DNA of 64,000 bases from Heterohyrax brucei (taxonomy: Eukaryota > Chordata > Mammalia > Hyracoidea > Procaviidae). Where the stretch lies: contig CM053146.1 in assembly GCA_028571685.1 (NCBI GenBank), positions 115,605,431 to 115,669,430 on the forward strand. Direction: 5' to 3'. Below the pieces are notes generated by a model. That model saw nothing but the letters and a program-made list of their open reading frames with translations, was not told the origin of the DNA and did no database searches. Below are positions 34,974-46,135 of this stretch, piece by piece (position 1 is the stretch's first letter; the number at the start of each line of letters is the position of its first letter). A program made the position numbers and the translations under genes.

Positions 34974-37900
34974 ATGGCAGCAGTGAACACATACATATCA
35001 ATAATTACATTGAATGCCCCAGTAAAGAGACACCGAGTGTCATCTTGGATCAAAAGACACAACCCATCCATATGTTGTCTACAAGAAACTCACTTGAGAC
35101 CTAAAGACAGGAACAAACTGAAAATTAAAGGATGGAAGAATATATATCACGCTAACAATGAACAAACAAGAGCAGGGGTGGCAATTCTAATCTCAGACAA
35201 AATCAATTTTAATGTCAAATCCACCATCGTGGACAAAGATGGTCACTATTTATTGCTGAAAGGTTCAGTACACAAGCAAGACTTAACTATATTAAATATT
35301 TATGCACCTAATGTCAGAGCACCTAAATATGTCGAAGAAACACTGACTACGCTCAAAAGAGAGTTAGATGACTCCACAATAATAGTGGGAGACTTTAACA
35401 TTCCACTCTCATTACTAGACACATCATCTAAAAAAAAGCTCAGTAAAAATACAGAAGACCTCATTGACACAATTAACCAACTAAACTTCCTTGATATATA
35501 CAGAACTTTCCACCCATCAGCAGACAACTACACCTTCTTCTCCAGTGCACATGGAACATTCTCCAGAACTGCCCACGTGATAGGCCATAATGCAATCAAC
35601 AAAATCGATACCATTGAATTACTGCAAAGCATCTTCTCAGATCATAAAGCCATCAAAGTTGAAATCAATAGCAGAACAAACAGAGATAGAAAGCGGAACT
35701 CTTGGAAACTGAACAACATCTTGCTCAAAAAAGCATGGGGTATAGAGGAAATCAAGGATGAATTAAAGAAATTCATGGATTCCAATGAGAACGAAAACAC
35801 TTCCTACCAGAACCTATGGGATACAGCCAAAGCAGTGCTCAGAGGTCTGTTTATCTCCATAAATGCACACATCTGGAAGGAAGAAAGAAACCAAATCAAG
35901 GAACTAACTCTACAGCTTGAACAAGTAGAAAGAGAACAACAGAGGAACCCCTCAGGCACCAGAAGAAAGGCGATCATAAAGATTAGAGCAGAGCTAAATG
36001 AATTAGAGAATAGAAAAACAACTGAAAAAAATTGAAAAGACCAAAAGCTGGTTTTTTGAAAAGATAACAAAATTGATAAGCCACTGGCTAAACTTACTAA
36101 AGAAAAGCAGGAAAGGAAACAAATAACCCAAATTAGAAATCAGAGGGGAGTTGTCACCACAGATGCAGCAGAAATCAAAAATATCATAACAGAATACTAT
36201 GGAAGACTGTACTCTAACAAATTTGAAAACCTAGGGGAAATAGACCAATTCCTTGAGTCATACCACCTACCCAAATTATCACAACATGAGGCAGAACAAC
36301 TTAATAAACCCATCACAAAGGAAGAGATTGAAAAGGTCATCAAAACACTGCCAACGAAAAAAAGTCCAGGCCCAGATGGCTTCACGGCAGAATTCTACCA
36401 AGCATTTAGAGAAGAGTTATCCCCAATACTACTGAGACTATTTCACAGTATACAAAGGGATAGAGTACTCCCAAACTCATTCTATGAAGCCAGCATAACC
36501 CTGATACCTAAGCCAGGGGAAGATCCAACAAAGACAGAGAACTACAGACTGATATCACTCATGAACTTAGATGCAAAAATCTTCAACAAAATTCTTGCCA
36601 GCAGAATACAACAACATATCAAGAAAATAATCCATCATGACCAAGTGGGATTCATACCAGGGATGCAAGGCTGGTTCAACATCAGGAAAACACTTAATGT
36701 GATAAACCACACAAAGAACAGAAAAGACAAGGATCACCTGATTTTGTCCACTGATGTAGAAAAGGCATTTGATAAAGTCCAACACCCATTCATGCTAAAA
36801 ACTCTTAGCAAAATGGGCATAGACGGCAAATTCCTCACCACAATAAGGGCCATTTATACAAAGCCAGTTGCCCACGTCATCCTGAATGGAGAGAGACTGA
36901 AAGACTTTCCCTTGAGATCAGGAACTAGACAAGGATGCCCACTGTCACCTCTCCTATTCAACATTGTGCTAGAAGTTCTAGCCAGAGCAATTAGACAAGA
37001 TAAAGAAATAAAGGGCATCTGCATCAGCAAAGAGGAAGTTAAAATCTCCCTGTTCGCAGATGATATGATTGTATATGCAGAGAACCCCAAGGAATCTGTA
37101 AGTAAGCTACTCAAACTGATAGAAGAGTTCAGAAAAGTCTCAGGATATAAGATCAGCATAAGTAAATCAGTAGGATTCCTTTATACCAACAATGAGACTG
37201 TTAAGGAGGAAATTATCAAATCAATACCATTTACGATAGCCTCTAAGAAGATAAAGTACCTAGGAATTAATCTAACCAGAGAAACAACAGACCTTTACAA
37301 AGAGAACTACAAACCCTTACTACAAGAAACTAAAAGAGACTTAGATAAATGGAAAAACCTACGCTGCTCATGAATAGGAAGACTTAACATTGTGAAAACG
37401 TCTATTTTACCGAAAGCAATTTATTTATATAATGCAATCCCAATACAAGTTCCAGCATCATTTTTTAACGAGATGGAGAAACAAATCACCAATTTTGTTT
37501 GGAAAAGGAAGAAGCCCCTGATAAGTAAGGTACTACTAAAGAAGAAGAACACACTGGGAGGCCTCTCATTACCCGACCTTAGAACATACTACATTGCCAC
37601 AGTGGTCAAAACAGCCTGGTACTGGTACAAGAACAGACAGACTGATCAATGGAACAGAATTGAGACCCCAGAGATGACACCGTCTGCCTATGAACAGTTG
37701 ATTTTCGACAAAGGCCCTAAGACATTAAACTGGGGTAAAAACAGTCTCTTCAACAAATGGTGCTGCCAAAATTGGTTATCCATCTGCAATAAACTGAATC
37801 AAGATCCCTGTCTTACACCTTATACAAAAACCAACTCCAACTGGATAAAAGACCTAAATATCAAACCTAAAACACTAAAGCTCATCCAAGAAAAGGTAGG

Positions 37901-38779
37901 AACAACAATGGAAGTTTTAATACACAGTGAGGACAGACTCCAAAATCTGTCAAAGAAACCTCAATCAACAGAAGAGAAAGTAGATAAATGGGAACTATTA
38001 AGAATCAAACACTTTTGCTCATCCAAAGATTTTATTAATAGAATTAAAAGAACACCCACAGAGTGGGAAAAAATATTTGGCAACTCTATGTCTGACCAAC
38101 GCCTGATCTCCATAATCTATAAGATACTACAAAATATCAATAAGAAGAAGATAAACCATCCAATTAAGCAATGGCAAAGGAGATAGACAGACACTTCACT
38201 AAAGAGGAGATCTAGGCAGCCAAAAAACACATGCGGACATGTTCACAATCTTTAGTTATTAAAGAAATTCAAATCAAGACAACAATGAGATACCATCTCA
38301 CCCCAACAAGATTGGCCATGATCCAGAAAACACAAAACAACAAATGCTGGAGAGGCTGTGGAGAAAGTGGAACCCTCCTACACTGTTGGTGGGGTTGCAA
38401 AATGGTCCAGCCTCTTTGGAAGGCAATCTGGTGCTTCTTTAAAAAAATGGATATCGATACACCATTTGACCCAGTAATTCCACTACTTGGAATATATCCT
38501 ACAGATTCAAGGCCTTTCACACCAACAAACACATGCACCAGAATGTTTACCACAGCACAGTCCACGATAGCAAAAAGATGGAATCAACCCAGATGCCCAA
38601 CAATAGAAGAATGGATAGGTAAACTATGGTACATATACTCAATGGAGCACTACGCAATGATAAAGAATAACAATGATTCCAGGAAACATCTCCTAACCTG
38701 GTTTCAACTGGAAGACATTATGTTGAATGAAAGTAGTCAGCGACAAAGGGACAAATACTGTATGAGACCTCTACGATAA
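34974..38779 (+). pseudogene. L1 ORF2 (endonuclease-reverse transcriptase), multiply disabled
   Basis: Near full length (about 1,268 codons). The endonuclease shows QETH (Glu38), GDFN (Asp140, Asn142) and SDH (Asp223, His224). The Asp of the SRxDH motif is Ala200, and about five residues are missing after TLN near residue 14, in the conserved NxNGL motif. The linker has a +1 shift in the A-run near 36026, with in-frame TGA at 36033. A -1 shift near 36066 restores frame. Reverse transcriptase follows with [25 protein letters not shown] and [12 protein letters not shown] at 37371-37373 replaces Trp. A -1 shift near 38172 and TAG at 38213 precede the Cys-rich C-terminal part ([18 protein letters not shown]; end DKYCMRPLR). 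Confidence 0.92.
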
Positions 38780-39767
38780 GACCTCAAAAACAGACTTGTG
38801 TATAGAAGAAAAGACTCTTTGACAGCTACAAGGGAGGGGAGGGAGGGAGGGGGAGGGGGGAGGGTTTAGTTTAGATAGTTACTAGAAATCTAGTTGGGAG
38901 AAAGTGGTGACAGCACACATTAGAAACAAGAACAACATTAAGTGGACTTCAGCATAACTTGAGTACTCCTTCCATCTTGACTCAATACCGCAAGGATAGA
39001 GTAGCTGGGGCAGGGTGCAGGGGACCATGCTGTTAGGTGAATTCCAGGCCAATTGGCACAACTAGCGTTTTGCTAAGAGAACTCTCTGCACCCCACATTA
39101 GTGAGTGGCGTCTGAGGTCTTAAAAGCTGCCAAGCTGCCATCCGAGGACACGGCAAATGGTCCCAACTCAGCAGGAGCGAATGCTCACCGAGGACCAAAA
39201 TGACATGTGGTAAAGACAACCGAGAAGACAGAGAGACCCACAAGAGTGGGTGCCTACATCGACTTGGGACCGGAAGAACCAGATGGTGCCCGGCCACCAC
39301 CAGTGATAGCCACAATGGAGCTCACGGAGAGGAGTCTCACTGGCAACACAAGAATAAAAAGGGGTGCATCGTGAGATCTCCACTAAAAGACCTCAATTGA
39401 TGGTCCAGCAGTTTTGGGGTTCCTCTGAGAGCATGGCCCCCGGCCCTGATGCTGCCCTTTCCCATAAATTATAACAAATGTCCAGTCTTTGGACAGGAAT
39501 GGATTGGACTTGGCAATGCAGAGTGACCATATATTGGAAGCACTTTGTGTTTCTATACATCTACAGGATATCATCTTGCTGACCTCTGGCTGGAGGAAGG
39601 GGAGTGGACGGAGAGGAGAGGAGACTGTTGGGAGGATGAGACATACATGGAGCAGAGAGGAATAGTGTGCAGTCACCAGACAGGGAGAGCAGTGGAAGCT
39701 GCATATAGGTGGGCATGTAAATTTATATGTGAATGTACATTTTCACTCAGTTAAATAAAAATAAAAA
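38780..39767 (+). other. L1 3'UTR and A-rich tail
   Basis: About 1 kb of non-coding 3'UTR, collinear with 2213-3192 and partly with 9061-9745. It ends TCAGTTAAATAAAAATAAAA before the target duplication; AATAAA-like hexamers lie in the last 30 bp. Frames such as 39073-39315, 39168-39383 and 39545-39754 fall in it and are not genes. Confidence 0.88.
38831..38864 (+). repeat. G-rich tract (G-quadruplex-capable) in L1 3'UTR
   Basis: Polypurine run of GGGAGGGG / GGGAGGGAGG / GGGGAGGGGGG type with at least six G-triplets. Mammalian L1 3'UTRs often keep such a tract. In the older copies at about 2266-2286 and 9106-9134 it is interrupted by A and weaker. Confidence 0.88.
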
Positions 39768-39782
39768 AAAAGATCAGAAGAT
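39768..39782 (+). repeat. Target-site duplication of full-length L1, right copy
   Basis: AAAAGATCAGAAGAT, matching 32577-32591 with one change. RTE sequence continues directly after it. Confidence 0.92.
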
Positions 39783-40450
39783 TTCAAAGGCGGCTCGAAA
39801 AGATACAGTAAGGTACAACGACACGGGCTGAGACCCGGTGTTAGAAAACTGAACGGGAAGAACACTCCAGGCATTTCTGAACCTGAAAGAACTGAAGAAA
39901 AATATTAAGTGTTGAGGTGCGATAATGAAGAATTTATATTGAACAACACAGGAAGCCTCAAAAGGAGACAGAAGGAATATACAGAGTTACTGTACCAAAA
40001 AGAAATGATCAGTGATCGCCCGTTTCAGAAAGTAGCATTTGATCAACAACTGTTCATACTGAAGCCAAGCCAAGTGCCGTTAGGCATCATGAAAAACAAG
40101 GCTTCAGGAATTGCTGGAATACCAGTAGAAATGTTTCAGTAAATAGATGAAACACTGGAAGCATTCTCCTCTGTGTGCAAAGAAATCTGGAAGACAGTTA
40201 CCTGGCCAACAGACTGAAAGATATGCACATTTTTATGCCCATTCCAACAGAATGTGGAAATTATCAAGCAGTATCATTAAGATCACACTCTAGTAAAATA
40301 ATGATGAAGATAATGCAAAAACAGTTGCAGCAGTACAGGGACAAGGAACTGCCAGAAATCCAAGCCAGACTCAGAAGAGGAGGTAGGGAGATACCATTGC
40401 CGATGTCAGAAAAATCTTGGCTGGAAGTAGAGAATACTAGAAAGATGTTT
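39783..40450 (+). mobile_element. RTE-type LINE, middle piece (continues 32591)
   Basis: Sense RTE from just before the reverse transcriptase to within it. Blocks are AGAAGGAATATACAGAGTTA, CCAGTAGAAATGTTTCAGTA and GCAGTATCATTAAGATCACA. Frame 39909-40142 holds the early reverse transcriptase region (EYTELLYQKEM) and 40175-40600 starts in the next block. A stop and frameshifts break the enzyme. It is interrupted at AAAGATGTTT by an antisense RTE. Confidence 0.9.
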
Positions 40451-41612
40451 GTTGTTGTTGCTAGGTGCATCAAGTCGGTTCCAGCTCATAGTGACCCTAC
40501 GTACAACAGAACGAAATACTGCTCAGTCTTGTGCCACGCCCCCGATAATTTTTCTGCTGAAGCCCATCATTGCAGCTACTGCGTCAGTCCACCTTGCTGA
40601 GGTTCTTCCTCTTTTTCAGTGACCCTCCGCTCCGCCGAGCATGCTGTACTTCTCCGGGGACTGATCCCTCTTGACATGTCCAAAGTACGTAAGATGCCGT
40701 CTGACCATCTTTGCTTCCGAGGTGCACTCTGGTTGTTTGTCTTCTAGAATAGATCTGTTTGTTCCTTTGGCAGTCTGTGGTACGTTAAGTATTCTTCTCC
40801 AACACCACAACTCAAAGGCATTGATTCTTCTTTGGTCTTCTACATTCATTGTTCAGCTTTTGCATGCCTATGATATGACTGAAAATACCATGGCTTGGGT
40901 CAGGCACACCTTAGTCTTCAAGGTGACATCTTTTCAACACTTTAAAGAGGTCCTTTGTAGCAGGCTTTGCAAGGGCAATGCATCTTTCAGTTTCTTGACT
41001 GCTGCTTCCGTGAGCATTAGTTGTGGACCCAAGTAATATGAAATCCTTGACAACCTCAATCCTTTCTCCATTTATCACGATGTTACTTACTGGTCCAGTT
41101 GTGAGCATTTTTGCTTTCCTGATGATGAGGTAGAATCTGTAGTGAAGGTTGTGATCTTTGATCTTCTTCAGTGTTTCAAATCCTCTTCACTTCCAGCAAG
41201 CAAGGTGGTGTCATCTGCATAACACAGGTTGTTAATAAGTCTTCCTTCAATCCTCATGCTTCATTCTTGTTCATATGGTTCAGCTTCTCAGACTGTCTGC
41301 TTGGTGTGTAGATTAAAAAGGTATGGTGAAAGGATATAACTCTAATGCATGCCTTTCCTGACTTTAGACTATGCAGTGTCCCCTTGTTCTGTTTGTATGA
41401 CTGCCTCTTGACCCATGTACAAATTCCTTAAGAGCACAATTCAGTGTTCTGGAATTTCCATTCTCCACAATGTTAGCCATAATTTGTTATGATCCATACA
41501 GTCAAATGCCTTTGCATAGTCAGTGAAATACAGGTAAACATCTTTTTTGGTATTCTCTGCTTTCAGCCAAGATCCATCTAACGTTAGCAATAGTATCCCT
41601 CATTCCATGTCC
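40451..41612 (-). mobile_element. RTE-type LINE, antisense, nested in another RTE
   Basis: Begins with the tail complement GTTGTTGTTGCTAGGTGCAT and runs back to GCAATAGTATCCCTCATTCC and ATGTCCTG, about 1.16 kb. The reverse frames 40616-40849 and 40911-41108 are its coding remnants. The host RTE stops at GATGTTT and resumes at CTGTGTTTTATTGG, exactly adjacent positions in an intact RTE, so this is a separate insertion. Its 5' truncation point lies about 60 bp from the homologous insertion site. Confidence 0.9.
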
Positions 41613-42592
41613 TGTGTTTTATTGGCTATGCAAAAGCATTCCACTGTATGGATCATTACAAATTACGGATAGCATTGTAAAATACAGGAATGCCAGAGAT
41701 GTTGAGTGGTTTAAAATCAGGAGAAGTATGCATCAGGGTTGTATCCTTTCACTGTACTTATTCAGTCCGTATACTGAGTAAATAATCTGAGAAGCCTCAC
41801 TATGTGAAGAAGAATGCAGTGTTAGCATTGATGGAAGACTCATTAATAACCTGCCATATGCAGATGACAGTGAAAAGCTCTTAAAGACTACCAGCTCCAG
41901 TATGACTCACACCTCAACACAAAGAAAAAAGAAAAATGTCACAACTGGTCCAATAAGCAACATCTTGATAAACACAGAAAAGACTGAAGTTGTCAAGGAT
42001 TTCATTTTACTTGGATCTGCAATAAATGCCCATGGAAGCAGCAGTCAAGAAATTAAATGGTGTGTTGTGTTTGGAGACTCTGCTGCACAAAACTTTTTGA
42101 GTGTTTTCAAAAGTAAAGACATTACCTTGAGGACTAAGGTGTACCTGACCCAAACCATAGTGTTTTCAATTGCTTCATATGCATGCAAAAGCTGGACAAT
42201 GAATAAGGAAGACCAAAGAAGTATTGATGCCTTCCAATTATGGTGTTGGCATGGAATATTGAATATACTGTGAACTGTCAAAAGAGTGAATAGATTTTCA
42301 TAGGAGAAGTACATCTAGAATGCTCCTTAGAAGGGAAGATGACAAGACTTCATGTCATATACGTTATATGAGGGACCAGTCTGGAGGACATCATGCTTGG
42401 CAAAGTAGAGGGTCAGTGAGAAAAGAAGGCAGCCCTTGGTGAGATGGATTGACACAGTACCTGCAACAACGGGCTCCAGCATAGCAACAATTGTGAAGAT
42501 GGCGCAGGACAAAGCAGTGTTTCTTACTGTTGTGTATGGCATCCCTAGACAGTTAGAATCTATTTGATGGCACCTAGCAACAACAATTTATT
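41613..42592 (+). mobile_element. RTE-type LINE, right piece with 3' tail
   Basis: Completes the split RTE from TGTTTTATTGGCTATGCAAA to the end GATGGCACCTAGCAACAACA. About 100 bp near 41690 (between AGGAATGCCAGAGAT and GGTTTAAAATCAGGAG) are missing relative to the copy at 40451-41612 read in reverse. Frame 41902-42273 encodes the C-terminal stretch (ISNILINTEKTEVVKDFILL; SWTMNKEDQRSIDAFQLWCW). Confidence 0.9.
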
Positions 42593-42842
42593 ATGATTGA
42601 TGTGTGTTCAGAAACCCATAGGCCAGTCCGGGTGCTACCATCTCCTTCTGCCTTCAGTACTTCAGCTCTCTTTCTCTGGGCTTTCTCTCCCGCAGCCTCT
42701 CTGGTCCCTCCTTCCTAACCCCCTTTGTTAGCACTCTCACCTCAGCCATCCCTTCAGGCTCAGTCTTGGCCCTCTCCTCTTCACACTCTCTCTCTGTAAC
42801 TGTGCATATTCCCATCACTTTACATACCACCTATCTGACCTC

Positions 42843-43045
42843 GAGAGTCTCGCGTGGCGCAAACAGGTATGTGCTCAGCCACTGTCCCGAAGATTGGAAG
42901 TTCAGGTCCATGGAGAGATACTCCAAAAGAAAGGCCCAGCAATCTACTTCCAAAAAATCAGCATTTAAAGCTCCATGCAGCAAGTTCTACTCTGATGTAA
43001 GTGGGGTGGCCGAGAAGTAGAAGAAAACTGACAGCAACTCATTTT
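42843..43045 (+). mobile_element. AfroSINE (long form), sense
   Basis: CGTGGCGCAAACAGGTATGT, AGATTGGAAGTTCAGGTCCA (B-box), AAAGGCCCAGCAATCTACTT, CCAAAAAATCAGCATTTAAA, TTCTACTCTGATGTA, then a diverged RTE-like end CTGACAGCAACTC. The extra middle block defines the long form. Confidence 0.85.
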
Positions 43046-43051
43046 ACATGG

Positions 43052-43222
43052 ACATCCTGACTGTGTGGTGGTTAAGTGCTTGTCTGCTAATCAAAAAGTC
43101 AGCAGGTTGAATCCACCCGGCACTTGGAAACCCTATGGGGCAGTTCTACTATGTCCTACAGGGTCACTATGAGTCATAATCGACTCAGCAGCAGTGGGTT
43201 TGGCTTCTGGTTTGGGTTTATA
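43052..43222 (+). mobile_element. AfroSINE, sense
   Basis: GTGTGGTGGTTAAGTGCTTG, CTGCTAATCAAAAAGTCAGC, B-box AGGTTGAATCC, ACCCTATGGGGCAGTTCTAC, GGGTCACTATGAGTCATAAT, CGACTCAGCAGCAGTGGGTT. One of the better preserved copies. Confidence 0.94.
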
Positions 43223-43635
43223 TGTCCACAGCTCCCAAGTAAATGGCTCAAACTCAGATTGCTTTTCTGAGCACCCAGATTACAGATCCACTGCCTTCCT
43301 GACATCTCTCTCAGATGTCTCACTGGCATTTCAAACTTGACATATCTACATACGAATTCTTGTTTTGTCCTTCTTCCCCCAACCGCTCTCTACACATGTT
43401 CTTTTCAAGTCTTCCCTTGTAGCTCAAGCCAAAAACTTGGAAGTAATTCTTTAATCCCCTTTCTCCACTGTCTGCCACCCATAATCTATCACCAAGTACT
43501 CGTCGTCCTACCTCCAATATACACCTCTAACCCATTCACCTCTCTCCAGGCCCACTTCCAGTGCTACGATCCAAACACCTTAGGTCTCACACAAACAGCA
43601 CTAATAGATTCCTCACTGGTCTCTTTGCTTTCCTT

Positions 43636-44047
43636 CTTTTTATTTTTTTTTATTATAGTAAGATACACATAATTAAAGTTTACCGTTTTGAAGTATACAA
43701 TTCAGTGGCATTTAGCATACTTACAGCATCATGCAACCATCACTGCTATCTATTTCCAGAACTTTCTCATCACTACCAAAGGAAACCCTGTACCCACTAA
43801 GCAGTCACCCTTTATTTCCCCTTTAACTCTCCCCTGAAGCTCCTAGCAACCCCTAATCTGCTCTGTATCTCTATGGATCTACCTATTCTGGATGTTTCAT
43901 ATAAATAGCATTGTACACGATGTGACCTTTCAGGTCCAGTGTCTTTGACGTAATGTTTGCAGAGTTCATCCATGTCATCCCAGGTGTCAGTGCTTCATTC
44001 CCTTTTATTTATCACTTTCATTCTTGCCCTCTATTTATTTTCACAAA
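43636..44047 (-). mobile_element. Old L1 3' end, antisense
   Basis: AAGTTTACCGTTTTGAAGTA, ACAATTCAGTGGCATTTAGC, CATGCAACCATCACTGCTAT and TCTATGGATCTACCTATTCT are a familiar antisense L1M 3'UTR pattern. It is inserted in the L2. Confidence 0.75.
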
Positions 44048-44052
44048 GATGC

Positions 44053-44567
44053 TGTCATGGACTGAATTGCATCCCCCCTAAAATAAATGTATCAATTTAG
44101 TTATGCCATGATTCCCAGTTTTGTGTGATTGTCTACCATTTTGTCATCTGGTGTGAGTTTCCTGTGTGTTATAAATCCTGCCACTAGGATGTCAATGAGA
44201 TGGGATTAGTGGCAGTTATGTTGATGAGATCTACAAGATAACATTGTGTCTTAAACCAATCTCCTTTGAGATATAAAAAAGATAAGAGAGCAGAAAGACA
44301 AGGGAAGCTCATCTCACCAAGAAAGCAACACCAGAAGCAGAGCGTGTCCCTTGGACCCAGGGTTCCTGCCCTGAGAGGCTGCTAGAGTGGAGGAAGGTTG
44401 GTGACAAGGACCTTTCCCCAGAGCTGACAGAGAAGAGAGCCTTCCACTGGAGTCGACACTCTGAATTTGGACTTGTAGCCTAGTAGATTGTGGGAGTGTG
44501 AATTTCTCTATGTTAAAGCCATCTTCTTGCTATATTTCTGTTTCAGCAGCACTAGATAACTGAGATG
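44053..44567 (+). mobile_element. Solo LTR, ERVL-MaLR, sense, with 5-bp duplication
   Basis: 515 bp, starting TGTCATGGACTGAATTGCAT and ending GCAGCACTAGATAACTGAGA. Exact GATGC duplications flank it at 44048-44052 and 44568-44572. No internal viral sequence remains. Confidence 0.88.
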
Positions 44568-45065
44568 GATGCCAAAGGACTCTTTAAAATACATTCTTTT
44601 TTTTTTCCCTTTGGCTTCATGAGGTATTTGAGAAAGCACAAAATTCTCAAAACAGCCTTTGAAGATCTGCATCACTTGTCCTTGTCCTCCACTCCACCCT
44701 CATCTCACTTGTCTCCCCAGTTCACTTTGTTCCAGCTGCATTGCTTTTTCTCTGATCTGTTGAAGCTTTCTCCAGTCTTAGTGTCTCTGTACATGCTTCT
44801 TAAGTCTGAAACACCTTTCTCTCCACTCTTGCCCTTTCTCAGAGAAGTCATCCCTTTTTCTCACACCACTCTGTTACTTTGCTTTTTTTGCATACAGTAC
44901 AATTTGTAATTAGGCATTTGTATGAGACTTTATCTACTTAATGTCCTCCTCCCCTGCTTGGCTCTAAGCTTGCTGAGTCAGAAACCAAGTTTATATTTTT
45001 TACCAGTGTTATCTCAGAGTCTAGCACTGTGCCTGGTATGTAGTACTTACTTAAAAAAAAAAAAA

Positions 45066-46135
45066 ACCTTCATAGCTGAGTCAGTGGGTAAATCAGTTTT
45101 GCAGAACAAAAAGAAAAGGAATCAGTAACTCAGCTACTTCTGGAAACTCTGCTTCTGCTGTTATTCCAATGTTGTTCACACAGGACCTAAGCTCTCATTG
45201 ACCCTCATCATCAACACTGTCATCAGCAGGGACTTCCTGCAGACCTAATGGTAGCTGCCTTGCAGCAGCCTTAGGAAAAAAAAAATCCACTTTCTGAGTA
45301 ATCCCAGTTCTCTTCCTGCAATTTTCACTCCAGGCAGCTGGAAGCTAGCAGCTAGCAGCCAGCCCCATGAAGAATGTCTACAGGGAAACAGAGAAACCAT
45401 GGGAAGAGTTCCCAGCTCCTATTCTTTTATTGGCCACCCTGAGAGCAATGGCTCTCAAATCCCCCCACCCAAAATCCTCTTGAGTGAGACAAAAGACACC
45501 TCCCTCACAGTTCCTGTCTGCTATCCAGAATGAAATGCAGAATTCAGGGGAAGAATGGCTCTGCTGTAACTGAGACATCAAGTGAGGGCCATCATAAGTA
45601 CATTACTAATTCACACCCTCAACAAAAGCTTACACTTTGATACTTTATTAACATTCACACTGCAGGAGACTGACCTCGAAGACCACCAGGGAACCTAGAC
45701 CACACTTCAAGAACATCTCTCTAAGAGGGTCTGGGAATTTCCTGCTAACCTCCCTGATTCTCTTACTGTGGTCCCAGCTGAAACCCAACCCAGTTAAGTC
45801 AGCATCAGTTTTAACCAAAAGCAGAGCTAGTCCTGCTCTGGGTAGCTCCCAGCTCTGCCTACTGCCTTTGGTGGCTCTGTCAGCTGGCACCACCTTCAGC
45901 CTCCTTTGATGTGGTTCCCTGTTGGCTGATCCATGCACATGTCTTGGTCTGAGCACATCTGGAACAAACAAACTAGGTCCGTTAGTTCTTGTATTCTGGG
46001 CCTTAAAACAATTAGAGGCCACAAGTGAGCTTTCAAAACAATAAAGGACCATAATTGGGGCTTTTAACATTCTTCACCCTGGTCCACCCTTCCCAATAAA
46101 CCCCAGCTCTCAAAGAACATACAGTAATACATTCA
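45066..46135. other. Unique sequence
   Basis: No gene recognised. Reverse frames 45378-45581 and 45648-46070 have no motif I can name. A short AGCTAGCAGC direct repeat lies near 45343-45360. The stretch could be conserved non-coding or old repeat. Confidence 0.4.

Larger units (their letters stand above)
32592..39767 (+). mobile_element. Full-length LINE-1, non-functional
   Basis: About 7.2 kb, with all L1 parts in order: 5'UTR from GGGGGGTGGAGTCAAGATGA (32592-33591), ORF1 (33592-34551), a long inter-ORF (34552-34973), ORF2 (34974-38779), 3'UTR with a purine/G-rich tract, and an A-rich end. A 15-bp target duplication in host RTE flanks it. It is the least damaged element in the window, with only about six disabling lesions across both ORFs, so it is relatively recent. 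It cannot retrotranspose by itself. Confidence 0.95.
42660..45065 (+). mobile_element. L2 LINE, sense, split by four later insertions
   Basis: Old L2 in sense pieces: 42660-42842, 43223-43635 (TTTCAAACTTGACATATC; CTCAAGCCAAAAACTTGGAA; CCATAATCTATCACCAAGTA) and about 44580-45065, ending in the characteristic L2 3' end (TCTAGCACTGTGCCTGGTAT then GTAGTACTTACTT). It is broken by two AfroSINEs, an antisense L1 end and a MaLR LTR. Reading frames are remnants only. Confidence 0.78.

Noticed and set aside
40447-42592. Fold-back or single-event inversion of one RTE
   Set aside because: The two arms have different internal deletions and substitutions, and the host is interrupted at exactly adjacent RTE positions, so two independent insertions fit better.
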